Source: Marinomonas spartinae
Lineage (GTDB): Bacteria > Pseudomonadota > Gammaproteobacteria > Pseudomonadales > Marinomonadaceae
Direction of reading: 5' to 3'
Assembly (NCBI RefSeq): GCF_016461715.1
Contig: NZ_JAEMUI010000009.1
Coordinates: forward strand, 1-64,000
Length of the DNA: 64,000 nt
Numbering within the stretch: the stretch's first letter is position 1; every line of letters starts with the position of its first letter. Shown one piece after another: positions 45,689-53,288 of this stretch. Under the pieces are notes generated by a model. That model did not search any database. It was given only the letters and a program-made list of their open reading frames with translations, and was not told where the DNA came from. A program made the translations under genes and the position numbers.

Positions 45689-47344
45689 TCACTCACTTTT
45701 TGAAATTAGCTTTTTCAACTTAATATAACGAGAATACTGCTTATGAGTCGATGTGATATGACCCGCTCTCGTTAAGGCTTGTTTACATTCTGCTAATAAA
45801 AATCCATCCGTCGTTTTTTTTCCCATCTTTTTTAGAGCAGCTTGGATATAATTCATATTAAGCCCTGGATGATGGGGGGAAATTTTTATTGCCTCTTCAA
45901 ATAGTTCAATGGCTTGATCAAAATCATTTTGCGCATAAGCGGCCAAGCCGCTGCCATTAATCGCTTTCGCCTTACCTCTTGCCCCTATTGGAATGGGCTC
46001 ATCTAAGAAATCTGACATGGCTTTAGATTGATCGCTTGTTAGCGTATTATTGGCCGCTAATTCTTTCCATTCTTGTTTAGCTTCTTCTTCTCTTCCTGCT
46101 AAATAAAGCGATTTACCTAATTGAATGCGAACATCGATTGTATTTGCCTCGGGTGATTGTTCGATTAGTTTTTTTGCAGAAGCCAATGTGTCATCACGTA
46201 GTTTTGTTTGCCCTTGTCGAGCATAGATACGACTTTCAGACAGTGCCTTTTTGATACGAATTTCATGATCATTCGTATATTTTTTAGAAACCTTAGTGAG
46301 GGCCGCCAAGGCTTCTGCTGCCATTCTTTTTTTATCCGATCCGGTTAACTCTGTTGCCGCTTCTGATAAAATTTCAGCCAATTGAAAATACTGTTCAGGG
46401 GATTCATTAATAGTGTTTGTCACAAGCTTAAGCGTTTGTTGACTCGCTTTGACGGCACTTTGTGAGTCACCATTCTCCAAACTGATATCAACCATTTTTT
46501 GCTGACGTTCATGACGAAGCGGAGAGATTTTTAAGGCAGACTCTAACACCTCTTGTGCCTGAGTATGCATCCCTTTTTTTTCAAAGCTTAGTGCGAGTAG
46601 GTCATAAGCTTGAATGCACTGTGGAAACTTTTGAACCAAGGTCTGGGCTGATTTAATCGCTTTATTCCAATCTTCCTTGACAACATGCATACGAACCAAC
46701 CCCAGCAAAGCCCAGTCTATATCCCGCACAGCTAATGTTTCTTCACATAACTCTGTCAGCTTTTCCCATGACTTTAATTCTAAATAGGCATCAATGAGGG
46801 TACGTTTGCACCAAGGAGAATAACGACCTTCGTGTTGAATATGCGCACTACAAAGCGTCACAACTGTTTCATATTGCTTATTCGAAATCGCCTTTTTTAT
46901 GTCTTCTAACTCAACATTTTGGGCAAATAGGCGCTCTATTCGCTTACTTAGCACCCCCTCTGTAAAAGGCTTTCCAAGGTAATCATCTGGTGAAGACTCC
47001 AAAATGCCAAACACAATATCACGACTTGTTTCAGCGGAAATGATGACAAAAAAAGCGGATGGTTTGATCAAATCTAATTGTCGCAGCTCATCTAGAACTT
47101 GCAGACCATTTTTACCTGTGCCCAAGCGAAAGTCACATAAAATCAGATCGTATTTTTTGGCTCGGCACGCATCAATCACACCTTTACCCGTTGCGGTTTG
47201 ATCGATCTGACCGATACCGATCGTCGTTAACATTTGCTTAACCGATTTTCGAGAGTTTTCAAACTCATCAGCAACCAACGCTGAATAATTCGCGTAAGAT
47301 GTAAAAGCTTGGGCGCTTGTCTTTTTAATAGCGTCTTTATTCAC
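45689..47344 (-). CDS. response regulator with long TPR domain (copy 2)
   Basis: The 551-residue protein has a receiver domain (about 20-140) with acidic pair D26/E27, phospho-acceptor D71 (LILCDFRLG), S103 in place of the usual T, and K125 (YLGKPF). It is followed by about 400 residues of TPR-type helices, longer than in copy 1. Start GTG, preceded by AGGTATGAA. It begins 10 bp after the GntR gene and overlaps the next gene by up to 4 bp. Alignment with copy 1 is clear through the receiver domain and the first TPR repeats. Confidence 0.87.
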   Translation of the reverse strand: MNKDAIKKTSAQAFTSYANYSALVADEFENSRKSVKQMLTTIGIGQIDQTATGKGVIDACRAKKYDLILCDFRLGTGKNGLQVLDELRQLDLIKPSAFFVIISAETSRDIVFGILESSPDDYLGKPFTEGVLSKRIERLFAQNVELEDIKKAISNKQYETVVTLCSAHIQHEGRYSPWCKRTLIDAYLELKSWEKLTELCEETLAVRDIDWALLGLVRMHVVKEDWNKAIKSAQTLVQKFPQCIQAYDLLALSFEKKGMHTQAQEVLESALKISPLRHERQQKMVDISLENGDSQSAVKASQQTLKLVTNTINESPEQYFQLAEILSEAATELTGSDKKRMAAEALAALTKVSKKYTNDHEIRIKKALSESRIYARQGQTKLRDDTLASAKKLIEQSPEANTIDVRIQLGKSLYLAGREEEAKQEWKELAANNTLTSDQSKAMSDFLDEPIPIGARGKAKAINGSGLAAYAQNDFDQAIELFEEAIKISPHHPGLNMNYIQAALKKMGKKTTDGFLLAECKQALTRAGHITSTHKQYSRYIKLKKLISKSE

Positions 47345-47354
47345 TTCATACCTA

Positions 47355-47978
47355 TCAATCTATTGACTTTAAGAACCTTGTCAATTCCTCACCGGCTTCT
47401 TCAATGTGCTGTTTTAACAAAGAGAGCGCGGCAGACTTCTTTTTTAACCGAATCAATTCCAGTAGCTCATAATGATCTTGTTGGCTTTGACTTTTATACC
47501 CCATCGGCCCATATTGAAAGCCAATATAACGTGTCACTTGTTGATTAATGCAGGACACTGTCTTATGTATGCTTTGCTTATCGGCAGGCAGATATAAAAT
47601 TTCATGAAAAAGCCAATTTAAATTTCCCTTCTCAATTAAGGTTATCTCATCTTGTTCAAGGGCCACTAAAATCTTATGTGCATTTGTTACATCTTTTTGC
47701 CTAATAAAATCAAACGCAAATGACAAAAGAAGAACCTCTAATTGTGATCGCATTAAATACAGTTCTTCTGCTTCTTTCCAATGTAAATTAGGCACCATCA
47801 GGCCGGCTTTACCATGCGGAACAAGCCAGCCCTCTGCTTTTAATGCGAGTAACGAGTCTCGTATTGGTATTCTACTCACACCATAGCGTTTTGATAACTC
47901 AACCTGCCTCAGAGGTACTCCCTTAGGCAGTACATTGTTAAGAATATCGTCTTTTATTTTCTCTGAAAGCACAATCAC
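47355..47978 (-). CDS. GntR-family regulator (FCD type)
   Basis: This 207-residue regulator has an N-terminal winged helix (about 5-65; RQVELSKRYGVSRIPIRDSLLALKAEGWL in pieces: LSKRYGVSRIPIRDSL) and a C-terminal all-helical FCD ligand domain (about 75-200; YLMRSQLEVLLLSFAFDF, LNWLFHEILY, HYELLELI). The FCD metal or ligand histidines are partly visible. It is placed 15 bp after the BenE-like gene and 10 bp before the receiver-TPR gene on the same strand. It probably controls this unit. The start is GTG 47978; GTG 47972 is possible. Confidence 0.88.
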   Translation of the reverse strand: MIVLSEKIKDDILNNVLPKGVPLRQVELSKRYGVSRIPIRDSLLALKAEGWLVPHGKAGLMVPNLHWKEAEELYLMRSQLEVLLLSFAFDFIRQKDVTNAHKILVALEQDEITLIEKGNLNWLFHEILYLPADKQSIHKTVSCINQQVTRYIGFQYGPMGYKSQSQQDHYELLELIRLKKKSAALSLLKQHIEEAGEELTRFLKSID

Positions 47979-47993
47979 ACTCGCCTTGACTTA

Positions 47994-49235
47994 TCATTTT
48001 TTGAAAACCTTAAATGCCAACAGAAAGACGGCACCTAGAACAATCCCCCAAAAGGCTGAAGCGATCCCAAAGAAAGAGACACCAGATGCCGTGACCAAAA
48101 AGGTAACTAACGCTGGTTCTCTACATGTATCATCAGACATAGCACTCTTTAGATTCATCGCAATCGTTCCAAGTAATGCAATACCGGCTAATGCGGCAAC
48201 CATTGCTTGAGGGAAAGCAGCAAAAAGAGCAACCACTGAGGTTCCAGCTAATCCAGCCGCTATATAAAAAACTCCAGCGGATAAACCAGCAATATAACGA
48301 CGCTTAGGGTCTTTATGGCACTCATCCCCCGAACAAATGGCAGCAGTAATGGCTGCTAAGTTAAAGGCAAATCCTCCTAATGGAGCTAAGAGAATCGAAG
48401 TGAATCCTGTCCAACTAATCAGGGGAGAAACAGGTGTATCATAACGGTTGATTCTCATGACGGTCACACCAGGAATGTTTTGTGATGTCATAGTGACAAT
48501 AAATAGTGGCACACCAACGCCGATTAAAGCACTAAGATTCCATTGCGGCCAAACCCAAACGAACTGCCCTATACCAAGAGGAACATTTGCCAATAAAGTG
48601 CCATGGGTTCTCACTAAGGCATAGACGGTACCGACGATTAACACCGCTAGCACAACATATCTAGGCAAAATCAATTTAACAAGCAAATAAGTGGCTATCA
48701 TGATGGCAACCAAATAAGGATCGCTTTTAAGAGAGGTAAAGATGCCTAAACCAAACTCAAACAACACACCAGCAAGCATCGCCGAAGCAATGGGGACAGG
48801 CACTATCCGCATAAACTTTTCAAATACCCCGGAAACGCCTGTCAATAGAGTCAGTACACCTGCAAAAACAAAAACACCAATGACATCCGCATAGCTGATA
48901 CTTCCTAAACTGGTTGCTAATAAAGCCGCTCCAGGAGTTGACCAAGCAGTAATAACAGGCGCTTTATACCATAAAGAAAGCATAAAACAGGTAAACCCCA
49001 TACCTAAACCTAGCGCCATAATCCAAGACACGATGACATGAGCGTCTGCACCTGCTGCTTTTGCTGCCTGAAAAACAATTGCAACAGAACTAGCAAAACC
49101 GATCAGAACCGCGACAAGTCCCGCTGTCACTGCACTAAAGCTAAAGTCTTTGAGTATAGACTGCATACCGATATCCCCAAACCACATGATAGAAAAAGAC
49201 AACCATATCTGAAAGAAGATAATTTTTGTATACAT
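47994..49235 (-). CDS. BenE-family transporter
   Basis: This inner-membrane transporter of 413 residues has about 12 hydrophobic segments. It is similar to the BenE benzoate:proton symporter family: VAVLIGFASSVAIVFQAA, WSTPGAALLA, FNLAAITAAICSGDECHKDP and the PLGGFAFNLAAIT segment are typical. True BenE proteins sit with benzoate catabolism genes, which are absent here, so the substrate is open. The start is ATG 49235, with a weak ribosome-binding site; M24 is a possible alternative. It heads a leftward run with the GntR gene and the second signalling module. Confidence 0.85.
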   Translation of the reverse strand: MYTKIIFFQIWLSFSIMWFGDIGMQSILKDFSFSAVTAGLVAVLIGFASSVAIVFQAAKAAGADAHVIVSWIMALGLGMGFTCFMLSLWYKAPVITAWSTPGAALLATSLGSISYADVIGVFVFAGVLTLLTGVSGVFEKFMRIVPVPIASAMLAGVLFEFGLGIFTSLKSDPYLVAIMIATYLLVKLILPRYVVLAVLIVGTVYALVRTHGTLLANVPLGIGQFVWVWPQWNLSALIGVGVPLFIVTMTSQNIPGVTVMRINRYDTPVSPLISWTGFTSILLAPLGGFAFNLAAITAAICSGDECHKDPKRRYIAGLSAGVFYIAAGLAGTSVVALFAAFPQAMVAALAGIALLGTIAMNLKSAMSDDTCREPALVTFLVTASGVSFFGIASAFWGIVLGAVFLLAFKVFKK

Positions 49236-49283
49236 TTTTTATTTCAACCATAAAAAAATCAAATTCAAATCGCCCATGTATCA

Positions 49284-49296
49284 TTGGGTGACCCAA
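49284..49296. promoter_or_regulatory. operator-like palindrome upstream of the BenE-like gene
   Basis: TTGGGTgACCCAA is a perfect 6+1+6 palindrome about 50 bp upstream of the BenE start. It is nested in a larger inverted repeat (AATCAAATT at 49257-49265 and AATTTGATT at 49296-49304). The size and TGG-N-CCA character resemble GntR/FadR-type operators. The FCD regulator encoded in the same unit is the natural candidate ligand. This is inferred. Confidence 0.5.
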
Positions 49297-49374
49297 ATTT
49301 GATTGATTTATTCGTCTGATAAGACTTGAATCAAGCTGATAAAAATATAATAAGTCTCAAATAGTTATTAAAAA

Positions 49375-50148
49375 TTATTGACCTAAATAGGCATTCAAGA
49401 AGGCTTTTGTTCTCTCATGTTTAGGAGCGGTAAAAATTTCCTCAGGCTTGCCCTCTTCCACTATGGTGCCTTTATCAAAAAAACACACCCGATCACTAAT
49501 TTCACGGGCAAAGTACATTTCATGCGTCACCAGTAGCATTGTAAAGCTGTCTTCTTTAACTAGATTACGAATCACATCAAGCACTTCATCTACCAACTCG
49601 GGATCAAGAGCAGAAGTGATTTCATCTAGCAACAAAATGGAAGGTTTCATTGCTAAGGCCCTAGCAATGCCAACCCGTTGTTTTTGTCCCCCAGATAAAT
49701 CGTTGGGGTAGCTATCGGCTTTATCAGCTAATCCAACGAGATTAAGCAGCTTTTCTGCAGACTCTTCAGCTTCCTCACGTGACATTCCCTTAACACGCAT
49801 AGGAGCCTCTGTAATATTTCTCTTCACACTCATATGAGGAAACAAATTAAAATGCTGAAACACCATTCCTAAGTGATTACGCATTTTATGTAAATGTTTG
49901 CTGTTTGCTGGAACATACTGACCTTGCCAGTACATATGCCATAAAGACTCCCCTGCAACATTAATGTAACCACCATCAATTCCCTCAAGCGTCATTAAAA
50001 TTCTCAGAAGTGTACTTTTGCCTGAACCGCTGGGTCCAATAATAGAGACAATTTCATTTTCTTCTACTGTAAAGTTAAAATCACTAAAAATGGTTGTGTC
50101 GCCAAAGCGTTTTTTTACGTTTTTAAATTCAATAATAGGCGTACTCAT
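49375..50148 (-). CDS. ehuA: ABC importer ATPase, EhuA-like
   Basis: The ATPase subunit of a polar amino acid/ectoine-type importer, 257 residues. Walker A is GPSGSGKST (38-46), signature LSGGQKQRVGIARAL, Walker B ILLLDEITSALDPE and the switch histidine in LVTHEM. It overlaps ehuD by 4 bp (ATGA), and the ABC operon order is ehuB-ehuC-ehuD-ehuA. The name follows from the substrate-binding protein of the same operon. Confidence 0.87.
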   Translation of the reverse strand: MSTPIIEFKNVKKRFGDTTIFSDFNFTVEENEIVSIIGPSGSGKSTLLRILMTLEGIDGGYINVAGESLWHMYWQGQYVPANSKHLHKMRNHLGMVFQHFNLFPHMSVKRNITEAPMRVKGMSREEAEESAEKLLNLVGLADKADSYPNDLSGGQKQRVGIARALAMKPSILLLDEITSALDPELVDEVLDVIRNLVKEDSFTMLLVTHEMYFAREISDRVCFFDKGTIVEEGKPEEIFTAPKHERTKAFLNAYLGQ

Positions 50149-50822
50149 TTTAGGGTAAATCCTTCTTTTGGAAAGCGTTTTTCTATTTGATGAATACCGT
50201 AAGCCGCGACGATACTAAACACTAGGTATAAAATTCCAACTAAGGTGAATGGTTCCAAATAGCGGAAATTTTCAGAGCCAATAATTTTCGCGACCTGCAA
50301 CATTTCTAATAATGTAATGGCCGATAACTGAGGCGTTTCTTTAAACATTGCAATAATATAATTGCCTGTTGCGGGGATCATTGGACGAATAGCCTGAGGT
50401 AAAACGATATCTTTGTAAGTATCTATTGTTGTTAAATTCAACGCCCGAGCGGCTTCCCACTGACCTTTTTCAATTCCATCAATCCCGCTTCGAAATACTT
50501 CTGATAAATAGGCGCCATAGTGTAGGCCAAGGGCAAATACCCCTGTCATTAAAGGAGACATACTGATTCCAAACTCGGGCATCACATAATATAGAAAAAA
50601 GATTTGCACCAACAAAGGCGTACTTCGAATAAATTCCACTAACCAATATATACTATTGCGGAGAATTCGACTTGGGCTACGGCGTAACAGAGCAAACACA
50701 AGTCCCATGAAAATGGCAAAAATACTACCAAGCAAGGTTGCTAACAACGTCACTTTAGCGGCTGACAAAATCATAGGAAGCACTTCCCACGCAAATGCCC
50801 AATCCCAACTAAAACCATTCAT
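50145..50822 (-). CDS. ehuD: ABC importer permease, EhuD-like
   Basis: This is a PAAT-type permease of 225 residues with about five membrane segments and the EAA loop EVFRSGIDGIEKGQWEAARALNL (in pieces EVFRSGIDGI and GQWEAARALNL), which contacts the ATPase. I chose the ATG at 50822, 8 nt after GGAGGT; the frame from TTG 50825 adds one codon. The start shares its A with the ehuC stop (TGATG). It forms a heterodimeric channel with EhuC. Confidence 0.87.
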   Translation of the reverse strand: MNGFSWDWAFAWEVLPMILSAAKVTLLATLLGSIFAIFMGLVFALLRRSPSRILRNSIYWLVEFIRSTPLLVQIFFLYYVMPEFGISMSPLMTGVFALGLHYGAYLSEVFRSGIDGIEKGQWEAARALNLTTIDTYKDIVLPQAIRPMIPATGNYIIAMFKETPQLSAITLLEMLQVAKIIGSENFRYLEPFTLVGILYLVFSIVAAYGIHQIEKRFPKEGFTLK

Positions 50823-51481
50823 CAATTAATACCTCCGCGCCCCAAACCTTTACTTAAGCGTTTTTCTAACAATTTAAATAGAAGTGCTAGTGCTTGAGAC
50901 ATGATGAAATATAAGAATAAAACAACACCGAAAATTTCCCCTACTTGCAATGTTGTGTCCGCGAGGGATTTCGCTTTAAAGGTTAAATCACCAATTGTGA
51001 TTAAAGAAACCAATGATGTTGCTTTAACAAGTTCGATGGCTAAGTTCCCAAAAGGTGGAATCATATTAACAAAGGCTTGAGGTAAAATTATTCGCCAAAC
51101 TCTTTGCCTCGCCGTAAAGTTTAATGCGATAGACGCTTCATATTGCCCCTTCGGTACGGATTGCACTGCGCCTCGCACGACTTCCGTTCCATAGGCGCCA
51201 ATATTCAGCCCTAACGCCACCACCGCTGCTGTCATAGCATCAATCGTAATACCGAAAAATGGCAGTACAAAATAGATCCAATAAAGCTGAATTAACGCTG
51301 ATGTTCCACGAAAAAACTCAATGTAGAAAATAGCAATCTGCTTAAATGGTGCGGGTGAATAGAGCCGTATCAAACCAAAAATAAAGGCCATTACTGCTGC
51401 GAGCGGCAATGCCATTGCCACGATTTTTATCGTGACAACAGCGCCCTGGAGTAAGACGGAGACTATTTCTCCAAATTCCAT
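50822..51481 (-). CDS. ehuC: ABC importer permease, EhuC-like
   Basis: The second permease, 219 residues, has five predicted membrane segments, EFFRGTSALIQLYWIYFVLP and an EAA loop in TEVVRGAVQSVPKGQYEASIALNF (in pieces). AGGAGG precedes the ATG. It is 19 bp after ehuB. It pairs with EhuD in the importer. Confidence 0.87.
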   Translation of the reverse strand: MEFGEIVSVLLQGAVVTIKIVAMALPLAAVMAFIFGLIRLYSPAPFKQIAIFYIEFFRGTSALIQLYWIYFVLPFFGITIDAMTAAVVALGLNIGAYGTEVVRGAVQSVPKGQYEASIALNFTARQRVWRIILPQAFVNMIPPFGNLAIELVKATSLVSLITIGDLTFKAKSLADTTLQVGEIFGVVLFLYFIMSQALALLFKLLEKRLSKGLGRGGIN

Positions 51482-51500
51482 GAGTCTGATTCCTCCTATA

Positions 51501-52349
51501 TTATTGACATAGTTTTGCCGCCGTCATATTGCCAGGTAAGGTGTACTTACCAAAACCATATGGTTCAATCATAGCAAGGTGTGCTTTTGATCCAATAAAG
51601 CCCTTTAACTCTTTGTTAAAAGCATTACGTAGCGATTTATCTGATGGACGGAAACCAAAACCACCATAACCTTTAATCGATTTACCTTTGATCTTCAATG
51701 GCGTGAAAGGCTGTGCTAACTCAACATGGTTGTCCTTCTTGGCCAACGACGCCATAGTTAGGCTGGTGCCTGCAAGCGCATCAATTCGGCCAGATTTAAG
51801 CGCTGCCACACCAGATGGATAATCCGGTAGAACGACAATTTTGCTCAAACCTATGCCGAAGTCGCGAGCATAACCGTATTCGACAGAACCGGACATCACC
51901 CCTAACTTAACATCATCCTTTTTGACATCGCCGTATCCATGAAGATTGGCAGGGTTACCATTTTTAACCAGAAAACCTTCACCAATACTGTAGGTTGGGT
52001 TAGAAAACAGAATTTGTTTGCAACGTTTTGGTGTGATGTACATGCCTGCGGCAATCACATCAAAACGCCCTGCACGAAGCCCAGGAATGAGAGAACCAAA
52101 TTCTGTTACCACCACTTTAACGTGCTTAACACCCAACTCATGCAAAACATGCACTGCAATCGTTGGCGCCTCACCTGCTGGCTTCCCTTCCGGTGTTGTG
52201 TAACCATAAGGAACCTCGTTTGCCACACCAATGGTTGCCGTTCCGCTTTGTTTGATTTTTGATAAGGTATCCGCAGAGGCTGATACAGCAAAAAAAGCCA
52301 CCGCAAAAGTCATTAGAGATATAATATATTTTCTCGATATTCTTTTCAT
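51501..52349 (-). CDS. ehuB: ectoine-type substrate-binding protein, EhuB-like
   Basis: The 282-residue periplasmic binding protein (PBP II fold) has a cleavable signal peptide (about 1-26, FAVSASA-D). Conserved EhuB features recalled from the Sinorhizobium protein are present: a glutamate and aromatic in GVANEVPYGYT, AAGMYITPKRC in the F80/R85 region, a G-S-x-E loop, and the C-terminal IEPYGFGKY...KLC. Both pocket phenylalanines appear as tyrosine here. Ectoine/hydroxyectoine is the likely ligand, but a relative such as another compatible solute is possible. GGAAGAGGG precedes the ATG. It is the first gene of ehuBCDA. Confidence 0.82.
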   Translation of the reverse strand: MKRISRKYIISLMTFAVAFFAVSASADTLSKIKQSGTATIGVANEVPYGYTTPEGKPAGEAPTIAVHVLHELGVKHVKVVVTEFGSLIPGLRAGRFDVIAAGMYITPKRCKQILFSNPTYSIGEGFLVKNGNPANLHGYGDVKKDDVKLGVMSGSVEYGYARDFGIGLSKIVVLPDYPSGVAALKSGRIDALAGTSLTMASLAKKDNHVELAQPFTPLKIKGKSIKGYGGFGFRPSDKSLRNAFNKELKGFIGSKAHLAMIEPYGFGKYTLPGNMTAAKLCQ

Positions 52350-52397
52350 TTTACCCTCTTCCGTTTGTGATTTATCGCTGGAATTTCCAGTAAATTA

Positions 52398-52424
52398 CTC
52401 TATAACACTAAATAAATTATAGAG
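52398..52424. promoter_or_regulatory. inverted repeat upstream of ehuB
   Basis: CTCTATAA (52398-52405) and TTATAGAG (52417-52424) are perfect 8-bp arms 11 bp apart, about 50-75 bp before the ehuB ATG. On the minus strand the distal arm also contains a TATAAT -10-like hexamer. It could be an operator overlapping the promoter. Confidence 0.4.
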
Positions 52425-52472
52425 AATGATCAAGAATTAATTAGTTCTGTAATGTTTTTAACTGATAGATTT

Positions 52473-52485
52473 TGACATTATGTCA
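52473..52485. promoter_or_regulatory. operator-like palindrome TGACATtATGTCA
   Basis: A perfect 6+1+6 palindrome about 125 bp upstream of ehuB. The half-site ATGTCATG recurs near 52570. No regulator of the ehu operon is encoded beside it except the ArsR-type gene at 52778. Confidence 0.4.
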
Positions 52486-52668
52486 TGTATTTTAACGAGT
52501 TAAGATGTGGCTAAGAATGGCTGCCAAGGCGAAAGAAAGGACCAATAACGAGAATGGCTAACAAGAAATAATGTCATGCCAAAAAACACAACTTTTTATG
52601 ATATAGCCTTAGATGAACAGCATTGTGGGAAAGCACGACTTATTCGTACCTTCCCTGTTCAAGAAGCG

Positions 52669-52703
52669 GTATAATACGATACTACAAGATAGAAATACGG
52701 TAT
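52669..52703. promoter_or_regulatory. possible autoregulatory operator of the ArsR-type gene
   Basis: GTATAATACGATAC (52669-52682, a GTAT/ATAC inverted repeat that includes a -10-like TATAAT) is followed by ATACGGTAT (52695-52703). ArsR regulators bind such AT-rich inverted repeats over their own promoters. Assignment is inferred from position. Confidence 0.35.
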
Positions 52704-52777
52704 GACGCTTTTCAATAAGAAGCCCACTGTGTAGATCAAAAACTAACGACGTTAAGCCATCAGTTCAGGTTCCCCCA

Positions 52778-53080
52778 ATGACACCAAATGAATTAGACAA
52801 CATCATAAAATCGCTTTCTAACCCAGCCAGAAGAGATATCCTAAGCTGGTTAAAAACGCCTCATTTGGAGTTTCAAGGTCAATCCAGTTGCCAGTTCGGT
52901 GTCTGTGTCGGTAAAATTTTTGAAAAATCTGGCTTGTCACAATCGACCGTGTCATCTCATTTAGCTAATCTTCAACGTGCCGGGCTCGTCTCATCAACCC
53001 GTCAAGGTCAATGGGTCTATTACCAGAGAAATGAAGCGGTTATTGAGGAGTTTGCCGAACTTCTGAAAAAAACACTATAA
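52778..53080 (+). CDS. ArsR-family transcriptional regulator
   Basis: This 100-residue winged-helix regulator has SLSNPARRDILSWL (helices 1-2) and recognition helix LSQSTVSSHLANLQRAGLVSS (in part, about 53-73), with wing TRQGQWVYYQR. Cysteines C38 and C43 sit just before helix 3, with C43 near the position of the metal- or redox-sensing ELCVCDL cysteines. It could sense a metal or oxidants. No resistance or transport gene follows. Start ATG; the ribosome-binding site (CAGGTTCCCCC) is weak. Confidence 0.85.
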   Translation: MTPNELDNIIKSLSNPARRDILSWLKTPHLEFQGQSSCQFGVCVGKIFEKSGLSQSTVSSHLANLQRAGLVSSTRQGQWVYYQRNEAVIEEFAELLKKTL

Positions 53081-53222
53081 ATTATGTATTTATGGAGCTA
53101 AATTCACTGAATACACCAAGGAGAAAATCTATATTTTGTCAATGTTGACAACAGCAAAGCGGTAGTTTTCATGTCACATTATGGCCTGTGGCATATCGTT
53201 AGGTGATCGTAAGAGTAAAACT

Positions 53223-53256
53223 AAAAAGGCCATCACCTTTTAGATGATGGCCTTTA
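53223..53256 (-). terminator. bidirectional terminator between the arsR-type gene and fumarase
   Basis: AAAGGCCATCA (53225-53235) and TGATGGCCTTT (53245-53255) form an 11-bp stem with A/T flanks. It lies between convergent genes. Confidence 0.88.
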
Positions 53257-53288
53257 AAAGCCCTATCAATAAAGCGAACAAATAGCTG

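Larger units (their letters stand above)
52350..52777. other. 428-bp divergent regulatory region between ehuB and the arsR-type gene
   Basis: There is no protein gene here. It holds CTCTATAA-N11-TTATAGAG (52398-52424) near the ehuB start, the palindrome TGACATtATGTCA (52473-52485), a second ATGTCATG half-site near 52570, and ATAC/GTAT repeats at 52669-52703 before the ArsR gene. The rest is plain AT-rich sequence. Confidence 0.6.
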
